From assembly GCF_021917145.1 (NCBI RefSeq), contig NC_061061.1:8565390-8629389 (forward strand): a stretch of 64,000 nt of DNA, given 5' to 3'. Origin of the DNA: Hypomesus transpacificus. Lineage: Eukaryota > Chordata > Actinopteri > Osmeriformes > Osmeridae. The position numbers and the translations under genes were made by a program. Shown piece by piece: positions 35,001-47,983 of this stretch (positions are counted from its first letter, which is position 1; each line of letters starts with the position of its first letter). Under the pieces are notes generated by a model, which saw only the letters and a program-made list of their open reading frames with translations, did no database searches and was not told where the DNA came from.

Positions 35001-37597
35001 CACACACATACACACACACCAAAGACTGTTGTTGTCTTGTGCGGAGAACAACAGAACACAGGGGCACCAGTCAACAGCTAGCCTGTGTCTCCACCGATTC
35101 CCTGACTGATCCCAAACAGAAGACCAGAAGTGAATGTCTGTTTATCTTGCAAGGCTGTTTAGACTCCCACAGGCGCCTTCACGTGTAGTCTTTTGAACCC
35201 ATGTTCTCCTTGAGTGGGCCTGAAACAGCCCGGAACCACCATGGCCAGTTCTGCTCTGCTGATGGCTTTGAAGCCGCAGTCCTGGCCATTAGCCTTGTCT
35301 GTCACTTTGTCTTTGTCATCCTCACAACCAGCACTGTGTAATTGAACCAGGGCCTCGCTATTGTCGGCACATCAGCTGAGCCAAATGGCTCACACACGCG
35401 TAGAGACGCACACATCCACAAACACACACAATGCAGTTTGTTGTATGAGTTCAATGAACCCCTCCCCTCTTCCCTCCAGACCTTCGTCTCGGCCCGGTCC
35501 CCCCCCTCCTCGGCAGATGACCTGTATCTGGAGGACCAGCAGTCAGGTGACTTCCCCTTGGACGATGACGACTTCAACTCTGGTTCAGGCTCCGGAGACA
35601 TCAGTATGTACCGCTCACGTCCGCACACACCCACACACACACACACACTTACACACACACACCAAAGAGCTTAACCTTGTTTTGGCACGATTTTAAAAAC
35701 TAAACGACTGAATGGCATGTTTGTAGTGTGCTATACTGTTTTTGTTGTTTGCATGTTTCTTTGTAGTTACAAAATAGTCCATTATGGAAATATTGATTTT
35801 AAATGGATCCAGTAGGTTTCCCTTAAGGTTTGTTGGGTTAGACAGAGCAGAACTGAATATCCTGACATCAATGGTATTATCAGGAACTGAAGCTGACACA
35901 ACTTGTGTTAGCCAGACGGTGGCTGTTTATCAATCCATGTTTTTTTCCGTTCGTGTGCTCTTGCGAACTCATTTTATGTAATCTTTAATTGCACAAGTAC
36001 GGTTCACATTCAAAGAACACAAGTCACCAAGAACGTCAAAAATACCCAAAAATGTTCTTGATCCGCCCCTATTATCGAAGATGCATCGGATGGTGACCTG
36101 GTCAGCGAGAACGCATCTGATTTCTCAGACATCATTGCAAGAACACACGCATCTCAAATCGTTTTCCGTCCTCGCAGTCTTGCTAGATCGTTCTACCAAG
36201 ACGCTTGGCAAGAACGTTCTTCTCAAGAACGCAAGTTGCGTGTGTTATTGCAATGACTTCTGGGAAATCAGATGGAAAAAAAAACAAAACATGGATTGAT
36301 AAAAGTCCATACTCAACCACCCAGTATTCTTGTATGAATTGCTACTAGAGACACAATAGGGTGTTTACTTTTACCATTTTAAGCATTTATTTCTGAAGAA
36401 GTCTTTTAAATGAGGACAGTACAGAATTGGAGGCTCTTAGACTGAAGCTGGAGAACTGGAGTACATGATTCTATAGTCCTGCAGGTTACTTTCCAGTGTG
36501 AAAGCTGTCTGTTCCAACACAGATGTGTGACCTTGCGGTGGTGTGCGTTCACCCAGCGCTGGTGTAATCACACAGCAGATGTCTGATAGAGGCCATCTTA
36601 ATAATGAATGACTTGTTCTGCGAATGACTTGTTCCCGCCACACAAAAAGGATGGTGTGGACACGCTAGACCAACTAGATCTGTGGCCGGACAGCGGCGTT
36701 TTGTACAATGCATCTCTTCCCCATTGACATGTTTCCTTGCCTTGCCTTGTTGTGATTGGTTGTTTTGTTCACTAGGTGTTGATGAGGTCGTGGATGCTGT
36801 CATCTCGAGTAGGAACTTTGCCCCCAAGGAGGAGCCTACGCAGAACACGCCCACAAAGACCACACCCCTTCTACCCACCTACCCAGTGGAGACGTTGAGT
36901 CGCGAGGAAGATGTCAAGCTCGCCGTTACAGAGGTAGGTCACCTGACCCGTCCGTCTCTTCTGCCAGCACACCTACCAGTTTTCCCACCTACCTGACTGG
37001 TCCGTCTGGCTGTCTGCCTCTCCACCTCCTTTTTATTTGTGGATGTTAAACCTAAAAATCTGTCTCTTCCAGGTACCAGTAGATGAACCAGAAGATTGGA
37101 TCAGCACCAGTACCAGTACCAGTACCACTTTCAGCAGCAGTGAGGCTCCCAGCACCATTTCTAATAGCAGAGAGGTGCTTGACAAGGACTCTTTGAGCAA
37201 AGAGGTCCACTCTGAGAACCTGTTCCAGAGGACAGAGGTGCTAGCAGGTTGGTTCTCAGCTGTATCCTCCTGGGCAGAAATATTCAGTTCCTGTCGATTC
37301 AATGATTCACCCTTTTTCCCAAGTATTACAGATTGAGCTGCCTCGTCTGATTTCCTTAAGTATTTCTACTTTATTCTATTGTCTTCTACTTTTTGATATA
37401 ATGACACAAGCGTTGTTTGCTGTTCTGGTGCAGCGGTGATCGCAGGCGGGGTGATCGGCTTCCTGTTCGCCATCTTCCTCATCCTCCTCCTGGTCTACCG
37501 CATGAGGAAGAAGGATGAGGGCAGCTATGACCTCGGCGACCGCAAGCCTCCCCCCTCCGCCTACCAGAAGGCCCCCACCAAGGAGTTCTATGCCTGA
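29001..37597 (+). CDS. sdc2: Syndecan-2, heparan sulfate proteoglycan core protein
   Basis: Single-pass cell-surface proteoglycan that presents growth factors and cooperates with integrins. Exons: 29001-29060, 35480-35603, 36776-36933, 37073-37247 and 37434-37597; 681 nt, 226 residues (human 201). Exon 1 is a signal peptide ([20 protein letters not shown]). Glycosaminoglycan attachment motifs are SGD at residue 42 and SGSGSGD at 54-60, each next to acidic stretches. LFQRTEVLA precedes the membrane helix [19 protein letters not shown] (about 176-194), which keeps the GxxxG-type dimerisation pattern. The cytoplasmic part has [13 protein letters not shown], a variable region typical of syndecan-2 and the C-terminal PDZ ligand EFYA. 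The 6.4-kb first intron is typical of syndecans. Confidence 0.96.
30045..30176. mobile_element. hAT-type MITE (132 bp) in sdc2 intron 1
   Basis: Starts CAGTGGTCTTCAACCCTGG and ends near CCCAGTACTG, with a perfect 8-bp duplication CTGTAGAG at 30037-30044 and 30177-30184. The body (ATGTCTCCCTGCTCCAACA, CCTGATTCAAATGAAG) is related to the 7871-8061 element in ptk2. Confidence 0.8.
33936..34003 (-). repeat. tRNA-like SINE head
   Basis: On the minus strand this reads CATGGCTCACTGGGTAGAGG (A-box-like) followed by AGGTTCAATTCC (B-box-like). The arms do not fold convincingly as a functional tRNA, so it is taken as a tRNA-derived SINE fragment. Confidence 0.5.
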
Positions 37598-38825
37598 ACT
37601 ACGAGTCCCTGAACCGCCCTCAGAGGCAGCGTCTCAATAGTGTAGAGTGGCTTCCTTACCTTGCCTCCTTCCCCATAGCTGTACTTGTGTGTTGGAATAA
37701 GGGGCTTTTTTATATGAGTGTAGGTGATGGATGGGAATCAAAGAGAGGGAGCCGCTTTAAAGTATTGGGATGCATCCATAGACTTTTCTAAAACAGCAGA
37801 GAATTTCGGGCTCTTACAGTGCTGTTGGTTGATACCACATGGTACTGAAGGAGGAATTTTTTGAACAACAAATATATACCTTTTATGAGGCCAAGTTGGT
37901 TCTAATTTTATTGCAATTTGAGTTGTGTTACATTTCATGTTTATTTTGGAGATGTTTTGTTGAGAACTTCACATAGGAAAGTGAAACTGATTTTCTATGT
38001 TGTTGGTGTCTTGGTCTTTGACTTTTTCGTTACTTTATAGATACATGTGTAGCCCGTCTCTTTTTGACAAACAATGAAATTAAAGAAATAGGCTAGAAAA
38101 ATGTCTGATTATAATTAAATAATGATTGTCAGAGCACGTTAGCTTGCATTTCCATATTATGATGTTTATAGTTCCATAAAGCCAGTAGCCGTCTTATTTT
38201 TACTTGATTAATATAGTTTTTGTCATGTAGCATAACCATGATCTCATGTTCCTAGAACAGACAAAAAAAGTGATGTTCCTTTTTAGGAAAGGTCTTTTGA
38301 TGAAGGTCCAGCGCATGAACTAACTTGACTCTCGGTTCCCATTTTTAGCACAGATATGCTCCAGTGTGTCATATCTGCTAGGATTTTGTAGATGTCAACA
38401 ACATTGCAACCAGCTGAAGCAGTGCCCGCCCTTGGTGCCCAGGCATGTCCAGTCCTCCAATCTGTGAAGGGTACGATCAAGGGTACAAAGGAGGGAGGAT
38501 TTTTGTTAATGATATCCATGATGTCTCCTTCTGTCTAGTGTAGTCTGGTATGTTAAGCACCGTCTCTCTGTCTTATGTACTATAATTTATGTGCATTAAT
38601 TTATACATATTAGGAGTATTTCATTTGAAAATCTTACCATGTATGGTCACAAAATATATTTTAAGCCTTTGAAGTGCCTACCATTCTTTCATTTCTTTTT
38701 TTTGTTATGGACCAAGGAAGTGTTTTTAAGTGAACATAAGCACAGTTTAATATGGCAATGTTGTGTTACAGAATCAATCAGTATTGTGATGGCAAATATT
38801 GAATAAACAAAGTGGCTTGATATAT
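37598..38825 (+). other. sdc2: sdc2 3' UTR
   Basis: AT-rich sequence after the TGA stop; AATAAA at 38802-38807 fits a poly(A) site near 38820. An ATTAAA near 38080 may give a shorter form. Confidence 0.6.
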
Positions 38826-39771
38826 CCCTTTCTCCGTTTTTTTTGTACTTATATTGATGCAAGCTCCATTTAAATTCGGTTTGAAAATGTTGTCGCGACT
38901 TTGCTCCTACACTAGGCTTACATAATCGAATGTTGGATGACAGTTCCAAAAATACATAGTTAACGATGAGTGGGTCTAATAGAAAAGTAAAAAATTAAAA
39001 AGATGATATCAACTGCTGGTAATTTGATTACTGACAGTCACAATAATGACATGAAGATGGTAGAAAACAAGCCTGTGCGAAACGTTGGAGCTGTAATTGA
39101 CAAAGGCACTGGCAGCAACGCTCCTACATTTCTTGTTAGGCCCTGTCCAATCCAATTAAATATAACAGGGTACAGCTGGCAGCGGCGATGTAGGAAACCC
39201 ATGAACTTCCTTTGTACTATATGTCCTCACTGTTACTCCGTATTCATTTGTTATGCTACCACGGAAGTTAGGCTACTGACTAAAATCAGAGAACCGCAGT
39301 GTTGTTACTTACAGGAAAATACTGTATTCGTTATCAGTTGTAGTATGTGAATAGACGTTTCTCATAACATCTTGCAAAACGCAAAGTCAAAGGTTTGTCA
39401 GACTCTTTTTTAGTCTTTTTCTTGTTGCTAGAATGTCATAACACTGCTGCACAGAACAGCATGCGTGACAACATACATTTTTTGTTAGATTGTATTTATT
39501 ATAAAAACGATGCCTTGCTTTCAAGACAATTATATGACATTTTCTCAAGAGCAATTCCTGAGGGGGACACAAATTACTGCTGTAAAACATAGCCTAAATT
39601 GTAATATGTTAAATGTATATTAATATTAATATTACTTAAATTTCTTGGTGTTTACAGTGATTTATTGGGGTGGACAAATCAAATTTTCCCCAGGATGGGG
39701 GGATCGTGTCCCCCCCGGGATTTCCACCTATGTATCTGTATCTAAATGTGTGGTCTTTTCCCCCTCACCAG
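38826..39771 (+). other. Intergenic sdc2-cpq region and cpq acceptor
   Basis: No gene recognised. Bases 39665-39735 (GGGTGGACAAATCAAATTTT, then GGGGGGATCG) look like a dispersed fish repeat. CCCCTCACCAG at 39761-39771 is a good acceptor for the first cpq coding exon, implying an upstream non-coding exon that was not located. Confidence 0.45.
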
Positions 39772-42700
39772 ATGATTGAACAGTTGAGAAAGCTTATTTT
39801 CTTAGCTGTCCTCCCCTACCTACTTGTTAAACAATGTGACTGCAACCTACATTGTGTGAGACCCTTCTCACATGTAGCCGAGGAGATAGCCCGCTACGCA
39901 GACGTGGCCAAAAGCATCATAGACTTGGCGGTCAATGGCAAAGCTCAGAACCGCTCTTACAACCGGCTGGCAGACTTCACAGATACCGTGGGGAACCGTG
40001 TTAGTGGATCACAGAACCTGAACCTGGCCATTAAGTATGTGTATAACGGTCTGCGTAAAGATGGGCTGGACAATGTTCACTTGGAACCGGCAAAGATCCC
40101 TCACTGGGTGAGGGGGAAGGAGAGGGCTGTGATGCTACTGCCAAGGAATCACACCCTTGCCATCCTAGGGCTGGGCAGCAGTGTGGGCACACCAGTAGGA
40201 GGTAAAGCCACACTACATACACAGGTGCTATGTGTCTCCCTCTTCCAACACCCTGCTAAGCACCACCCCAGATCAACATTGTTGAACAATTGATGGTTTC
40301 ATAGTCAGCTCTCAAGTGTGATGGTGTCATAGTCAGCTCTCAAGTGTGATGGTGTCATAGTCAGCTCTCAAGTGTGAAGACAAGATACATAGGTTATGCT
40401 CCTCTCATTGAGTGTTGTCTGACGGGTCACAGGGGTGATAGCTGAAATAATAGCGCTTGTTGACTCCTTGAGGCCTTGAACTAACCCGACGTCACCAGAT
40501 GGTTCATAACACAACCATCTGGGAAGTTGTCCTTGGAAACTGTTTGGAGAAAGGCAGGTACTTGCAACACCTTTGCAGTTGATTGGATGAAACACCTGTC
40601 TATCACGGACTAACTTTAACCATGCCTGCAGCTGCCTTCCTCATAGGGAGCTGATTTGTGCCTGAACCAAAGTGGTTTGGACCAAACTAATAACTTTTGA
40701 GCTTGGTTGGATTGGATGGGTGGATGGATTCTCGCATGGTCATGATCTCGCAAATCCAGCTGTCACGCAAGATGAGACTTGAACTGTGTCTATAGATATG
40801 CCAACTATGTTGGCTATAGATGGAACACAAGCCTACGGTAACACCATAGCAGGTACTAGAAATGTGTTTCTTAAACATTCTGGCTGCTGCTGGACTGGGG
40901 TCCCTCATCTTTTCTCTGGTCAGGCATACAGGCGGAGGTGCTGGTGGTGGAGTCGTTCGAGGAGCTGGAGAGGAGGGCAGGAGAGGCGGAAGGGAAGATT
41001 GTGGTGTTCAACCAGCCGTTCGTCAGCTATGGGGAGTCTGTTGAGTACCGCGAGCTGGGGGCCAGCAAGGCTGCCAAGGTGGGAGCAGTGGCCTCCCTCA
41101 TCAGGTCCATCACCCCCCTCTCCATCAACAGGTGGGCAACGCCATGTAATCCCATCCACCTCAGGATCGGTCTGTGCGATATACTGATTGGTATTTGTCA
41201 AACCCAGGGCTTGTGGCTAGCAAGAAGCTTACATCTCTGGGATCAGCATTCACTTTTTGAAGGAGCTTGAATTGACTGGTTCCAGATCAGATTGATGCTT
41301 GTATATACTCATGAGCCCCTGTGATGTTGTAGTCAGTGTTTGAATTTAGGGGGGAAGTTGGTGGAGCTCGTAGCTTTGGGAGTTCCGTGCTAGTAGTGTA
41401 ACCTTTTCTGCCTGTCAGCCCTCATACAGGCTGGCAGGACTACGAGGTGGGGGTGAGAAGGATCCCCACAGCCTGCATCACGGTGGAGGACGCCCAGATG
41501 ATGGGCAGGATGGCCCGCAGAGGCCAGAAGATCTTGGTCCACCTCAGCATGGATGCTCACACCCTGCCTGATGCTGACTCCTTCAACACCGTGGCTGAGA
41601 TTAAGGGCAAGGAGCACTCTGAACAGGTACATGCATGAGGTGGGGGTTTACGGAAGGGCTTGGGAATGGGGAGGGTGGGGGTGCATTCGTTTTCAAGTAC
41701 CCCTCATTGCAATGTGCAATTTGGGGCGTGGCTCAATATGGGTGATGCGCAACGTTGATTAACCAACGACAGGCTCAACGTAGCCTCAATGTGGGCCAGG
41801 CTCATTTTGATTGACTAATAACAGTTGACTTGAGCCGGAAGTAACATTCTCCAACGTCAATACTGCCTGACGTTACCTGTCTCTATCTCAGTAACTTTGT
41901 TTCATGACTTTTTTTTACGATCCTGGTTTTTACGATTCTTCAGTTTTCGTTTAAGGAGCGATAAGTAAGCTATCATGAGCTTTTAGCTATTTCCGAGTTT
42001 TGATGCTAAAGGTGACGAGTTGCCTTATGTTATAGTCATGTTGAATAAAGCAATAACTAGCCTATGAATAGGCTACTGTGTGGTTAGGAAACCAAATATG
42101 TCCAGAAAGGAAAGACTCAGAAAGGATGTTAAAATAGCCAGCAAGACAAGTTTTGCCAATAGACAATGTCATTGCCTTGCAACTATGCCTATATTGTATA
42201 TAGTTCAGTATTCCATAACTGAGCCAGAGCAAAGTAGGCTAGTTTTTAACTCAGTTGGAGCGGAATGTCTTTTTCTTTTGAGTTAATAGCAGATTGCAAT
42301 AGAGCGCACTGTCTCGTTTGAGAATGTTACCTCCGCCTCAAGTCAATTGTCAATTAAAACGTTGAGCCTTGCCCACATTGAGGCCTCGCCCCGAATTGCA
42401 CATTGCAATGAGGGACTTCTCTTCGTTTTCCGAGTAGTTGGTGTTGAAGAACCCAATGCAGAACCATACAAATGTCGCCTATGGGTGCACTCCTTCTGTT
42501 GGCAAATCCTTCCAGGTAGCTACCACATATAGCTGGCTGGCATTTACCGTTATTATTCACTGTGCAAAATAGGACTAAATAAAATAAACTGGAATGAGTA
42601 GGTGTCCAAATCTTTGACTGGTGCTCGATATTGATTGGTTGGGAACACTCCTCTTCACGTGTGTGACCTTGTATGTAGTCAGGGCAGCATGGGCACCATT

Positions 42701-45700
42701 GCCCCCACCCTCCTCCAATGATCCTATTAGAGAGCCAGCCTGGTATTGGAATGTCAATAAAATAAAAAAAAACTCTCTCTCTGGAGGACAGACAGCAACA
42801 AATGAGCCCAGCCAGCCCACTCCAAACCCGGGTCATTATAAATGTGCTCAGACCTCCAGCTGTGCGTGCCCACGCAGGTTCTCATTAGCCACCTAGCGCC
42901 AGGTCTCTGTGCAAGATCTGACACCACTGTCACTGCGCTGGTGTGTGCTCGAGTCCAACATTGGACCGTTGCTGTCACTCCCAGCGCTAGTTTGTACGCT
43001 GCTGCAGCTGTTCGTCTGTTGGAAGGAGAATCGGTTGATGTTGTTGTGGTGCTATGCACCGTGGGGTTTATACTGCCAAAATGAAATTATTCATGTGGAT
43101 GTATGTTGTGTTGGCAATGGAAAGATCTACCAAAGGCTATCAAATGAGGCTCAATCCAGCTTGGATCTAGCCCTCCAGATGCTTCCATACTGCTGTTGGT
43201 GGGCTCCTAGACCCTTGAAATATAGCACATATTTAAAGGAAGACTTGTGTTGTGATTTGGAATAGTATTGTAAACTCCATGGCACTTTGTTCATTCTGGC
43301 GCTATATACATTTACTTAATTATAGTAAATTATAGTTATTGTTCAATCACTATTAGGAACTGAATACAGGAAGGGCAAGGGACAGAGGCTGATCTGTAGG
43401 GTAGGCCTACCTAGCATGAAGTTGCTTAAAGCAGATCGTAGCTAACTTGGGTTTGCATTGGTTTTCGAAAAGTAAAAATATGCCGAAGTGGGGGGAGTTC
43501 AGTGACTGTAGGGACAATCATTTGGAGTGGGGCTTTGGAATCCATGGATACTGCGATATCAACAATACTGTAAATTCTAGCAATTCATTTTTGTGTTTGT
43601 GTATAAGGGATAGAGAGGAACAATCGCGAAGGGGAGAGAACAATCGGAACAAATACAGGAGGCCTAGTAGTGTTTCTGTGCTTGTTGAAAAAAAAAAAGA
43701 CAGCTATATACATTTTAAATAGGTTGGATTTTGGAGTTTAATTGTGGCTTAATCTAGCGTTACACGTCATGGCAGAATGTCATTACTTTATTGTGTTGAG
43801 CTAAAAACTTCAGGTGTAATGTTTTTTCTCATTCTGCTCTTAGTGATCTGTAAATTTAATCTCCATTTTTGCAGATTAAAGCTTTGAATGTTTGTGGCGT
43901 ATTTTCTATTGAACATGTCATGGTTTTACACGGCTTTCTGGAAAAGTAAGGATTTTGGCGTTTTTTTATAGAAGTGGGCGGGTTTTAAATTGTTATTGGG
44001 CGGAAAACTGTCAATCTAATCTGGCAACACTGCCGCTGGGCACTTGTTCACAACAGACTGGAATTGTTCATTCCTTTAATCAAATTGCAATTGTATTAGC
44101 ACATCCTTGTAAATGACAAGTGCAATTGCCTACAGTTTGCACACATTTCAAATGATTTTGCACATCTCTGAAATGGTTAGGTATAATTGCCTTCAATTAG
44201 GCCAACTATCAATTGAAAATATCTTGCTGGTCTAAACTGACTGTTATTTCTCAGTCAAGTGGTTGTTCTCTGCTAAACATATTGGCATAATTTCCTTGTG
44301 TACATCATCACCAGCACAATAGTTCACTCCACTGTCAAAATATTTCAGGCACATAATACCATGAAAAACATAATGGTAAATACTGTAATATGGATCTCTT
44401 GGATCATCTGCTTACAGTCATTGTCAGGTGCAACTAGAACTTTACTAAACAAGGGGACACATCCGATCACACAGTAAGTTTAGTTAGCTGACAGGAGCTA
44501 TCCAGGAGTATAAATCCTTCCATCAAATATTTAGAGCTTGTCCCAGGCCAGCTCGGGGGAAACATCACTGTTTGTGCTGCCATTTCAGAGAATGGTGTAG
44601 TCACCCACATTCCCAGTCTTAGCCCATACAATACCCAGACACTCCTGGTGTCCTTGGACTGCCTGCACTCCGATCTTATCCCTCTACATGAGACCACTTT
44701 CTTACATTTGTCATTGTGTGGGACAATGTAAGCTTCCACCGTCACCCACTCATCAGGATTCACTGCCCATCAAAGAATGCTGATGGTGCTCATATCACCT
44801 GACTCCCCATTCCTTAAACCTATCCAGGAGGTTTTTTCTGCATGGAGGTGGAGGGTTTATGAGCATCGGGCTCAAAACCAGAGGTCCCTGCTCCAGGCAA
44901 TGGATGCTGCTTGTGATGATGTCACAGCAGATCAGTGTAGGGGATTGTTGCGGCATGAACAACAATTCTTCCCCTGTTGCATCGTAAGGGAGAACATCAG
45001 ATGTGATGTCAATGAAATCTGTGGCCAGACAGACAGTGAGGACGACAACTAGTGAAACTCCAGCTTTGCTTTACTTTCTTACTGTATGTGTTTCCTTCTT
45101 GCCATGAAATGCACCCTCTGCAACTCTGACTAGGAGGGGGTCACTTGCCTGAAACTTACTGTGGTTACTCATACTACTAGTGTAGGTTATACATAATGTT
45201 AGTTTTGATGTGCTTATTGTATGAAAGTATATTGTGCTGTACACATTTCCTGTAACAGTAACCATGATGTATGGCAATTACAGTAACAATTTCCATGGCA
45301 GTGTAAGTGCAATATGTGATGTGAAACCTTGTAGGTTACTCTTGAATTACTGTAATCTTTTTTCTGTTTGATACGCATTTACATTTTACATGTATTCATT
45401 TAGCAGACGCTTTTATCCAAAGCGACTTCCAAGAGACAGCTTTACAAAAGTGCATAGGTCAATGATCCTAAACAACGAGATAGCCCCAACAACATTGTGG
45501 TAAGCCGAAACATGAAGCATACATTACAGTATTGTTGCTTGCTTTTCTACAGGTACACTCTTGCACTTTTGAGGTTCATGTTGTTTAGTTGTAACTTCTT
45601 TGGCTACATGCTCTTATGGTTCTTCTCTTTGGCACTTACTGTATTTGGGTTTTTCACAATGTATGCTTCATGTTTTGGCTACCCGAAATGTTTGGGGCTA

Positions 45701-47948
45701 TCGCTTTGTGACTGTATGGTCAGTGACCTATGCACTCTTGTAAAGCTCTCTTGGAAGTCGCTTTGGATGAAAGCATCTGCTAAATGAATAAATGTAAATG
45801 TAGATTGAGACACATTGTATTCTGGAAAGAAAACATCTACTACAGTAACTGTAGCACAGTGCACATGAGGGATATTTCTAAGGTCCACTGCCATACTGAC
45901 AAAACATCTAAACATTTTGACCTGCAGTGTTTACACAATGCCAAAGGGACTTTTCATTTTGGGGGCACTGACTTTGTATGAGAGAAGGATTTAGTTTTGA
46001 CTGATAAGTTGTCTGTTTTAGGAAAGAGATGACCCTTTGCAGGTGTTCCATGGTGTTTTGCTGAACCATCTGGGTTATTTTGGCAAATGTATTTAAAGGT
46101 TTGAGAATGTTCTATTTTTTCTCAAGAGATGAGCCAAACTGTAAGGACCAGAAGTGCACAGTTCTAACAGAATTTCAGTGGTTTGTGCCAAGGAACGGTT
46201 TGTGTTTAATATTTCAAGCGGTATGTATACAGACTGTACATGCACATCTGCAACCCTAGATTGTCAGGTTCAACTTGGTATCAACACTTCTTAAGTCACA
46301 AATCAGTGGTTCCAGCGTGTTCAGTTGGGATCATGCTGTATATGTCTGTGGAGACACCCCCCCCCCCCTTCACCAGTCAGCCTTGTGGGTGATGTCATGT
46401 GGAAAGATTGCTCCATCCCTCTGCTGACTGCTGCTTCCCACAGCTGTTTGCTCTGTGCCCTGCTCTGATGTCATCAGGAAGTGTGAATCCGAGAGCCTGG
46501 GATATTGTTTCGACACTTGAAAGTGACTAAATACCGGGTCATCAACCTCCTCTTCCTTTATTGCCCTGACCTGTGACCTCTACGGGCCATCAAGGGAAAA
46601 TAGATCAGTTTTGTCTTGCGGATGACTACAGCCCAATAAAGTTTGTATGAATGGAAGTTATTTACTTAAATTATTATTGTAACAAATTCGAATTAAATAT
46701 ACTCTCAAATTAGATGGTTAGTCCAAGGCACACTCAAAACCATTCTAAAGCCAACTTTCCTTATGGCATTCAATAAGGAAAAAGTGTGAAGTACCAGCAT
46801 TAGGATTACCCTGGTGGAGGCTGTATTTGACTACAAATGTTTTATAAATTGAATCTATGAAATGCGTGCCTTGGACTATTTCTCAAGGACGAATATGCTT
46901 ACTTCCAAATGCTCTTGTCAATTTTTTTGTAGCATTCCAGTGTCTCATCTCATCTATTGAAAATCTGAAGCAAGTCCCTCAGCTGTAATATGAAACTGCC
47001 ATCCCTCTGTGTCCTGATCAGTAAAGCAAGCTTATTTAGTGCTTTTAATTGTCTTCACAGGGTTGATGTCACCTCGACAAGCAATTTAATCTTTCTTTTT
47101 CTTTCCATACAAATGGACAATGTTGGAGACAGCCATGACAGTATGGATGAAGCGGCCCTTTTGTTACATCAGAGTTTTAGCGCTTCTTGAGCCTCACTGT
47201 AAGCTGATTGGAACATCGTGACAGTTAATCAATCCGTGAGTGAGTCACATCAGCGCTGAACTGGGCCTCACTCTGCGCTACCGCGCCGTGGGCCGCTGTT
47301 GCTAGGGCAGGCGTGTGTTGACTTGCTGTTGACTTGAGTGGCAGCTTCCTGTCTTGGCTGACTCATTCAGTGACTGGTTCGGGGAGTGTGCCTGTCATGT
47401 GGCCTGCCCGTGGCAGTAATTGGTGTCACGAGCAAAAGATTTTTAAAGAAGAAATGAATGAAGGCTGATGTTTCCTCAGATCAGTGCAGTCCTGGGTTGC
47501 CTAGCAAGAAACAAGCTTATGGGTCGAGGCCACTGTAAAATCTTCAGGATGAAATCTTCACAATGACAGGCAATTACGCCCTTTTTCTCTAGAAGAATAT
47601 GAGCTGTTGTGAGGGTAGGGTTGGTTTCCCCTCTGTCTGGGCTTTCGTGAATCGGTGGTCAGGTTTAGCTGTACCACTGTTGTGCAGTGGCATGAGGACT
47701 GAGTTGGCCTGGGTCTGTTGACTCTCCTTCACGCCCAGTTTCCCTGCTGGCTTTCAAACGACAAGTTCTTCTGGGTCAAAGTGGTGGCATTTGGGGGCAG
47801 GGCTGGGGAGGAATCAATCAATCAAACGATGCGTGATAGATGGCATCACCCACCTGTACTCCAAACCTCCTTCGCTCTCCCATCCTGCTGCGCACACACA
47901 CACACACACACAAGCTCTCTCCAGCCACAGTCCCATTCACCCCCCCCC

Positions 47949-47983
<35 letters not shown>

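Larger units (their letters stand above)
29061..35479 (+). other. sdc2: sdc2 intron 1
   Basis: Non-coding apart from the repeats listed separately. It holds (GT)n tracts (30475-30500, 32551-32586, 32617-32632, 33621-33641), a CTGG-rich block at about 34078-34180 and (CA)n at about 34990-35020. No conserved element or RNA gene could be recognised by eye. Confidence 0.55.

Noticed and set aside
39670..39771. Upstream extension of the cpq N-terminus
   Set aside because: An acceptor (CCCCTCACCAG) lies directly before ATG 39772, which opens a good signal peptide; upstream residues look like repeat sequence.
46990..47190. Short frame ending GDSHDSMDEAALLLHQSFSAS in cpq intron 3
   Set aside because: Looks peptide-like but has no homology I recognise and no exon context.
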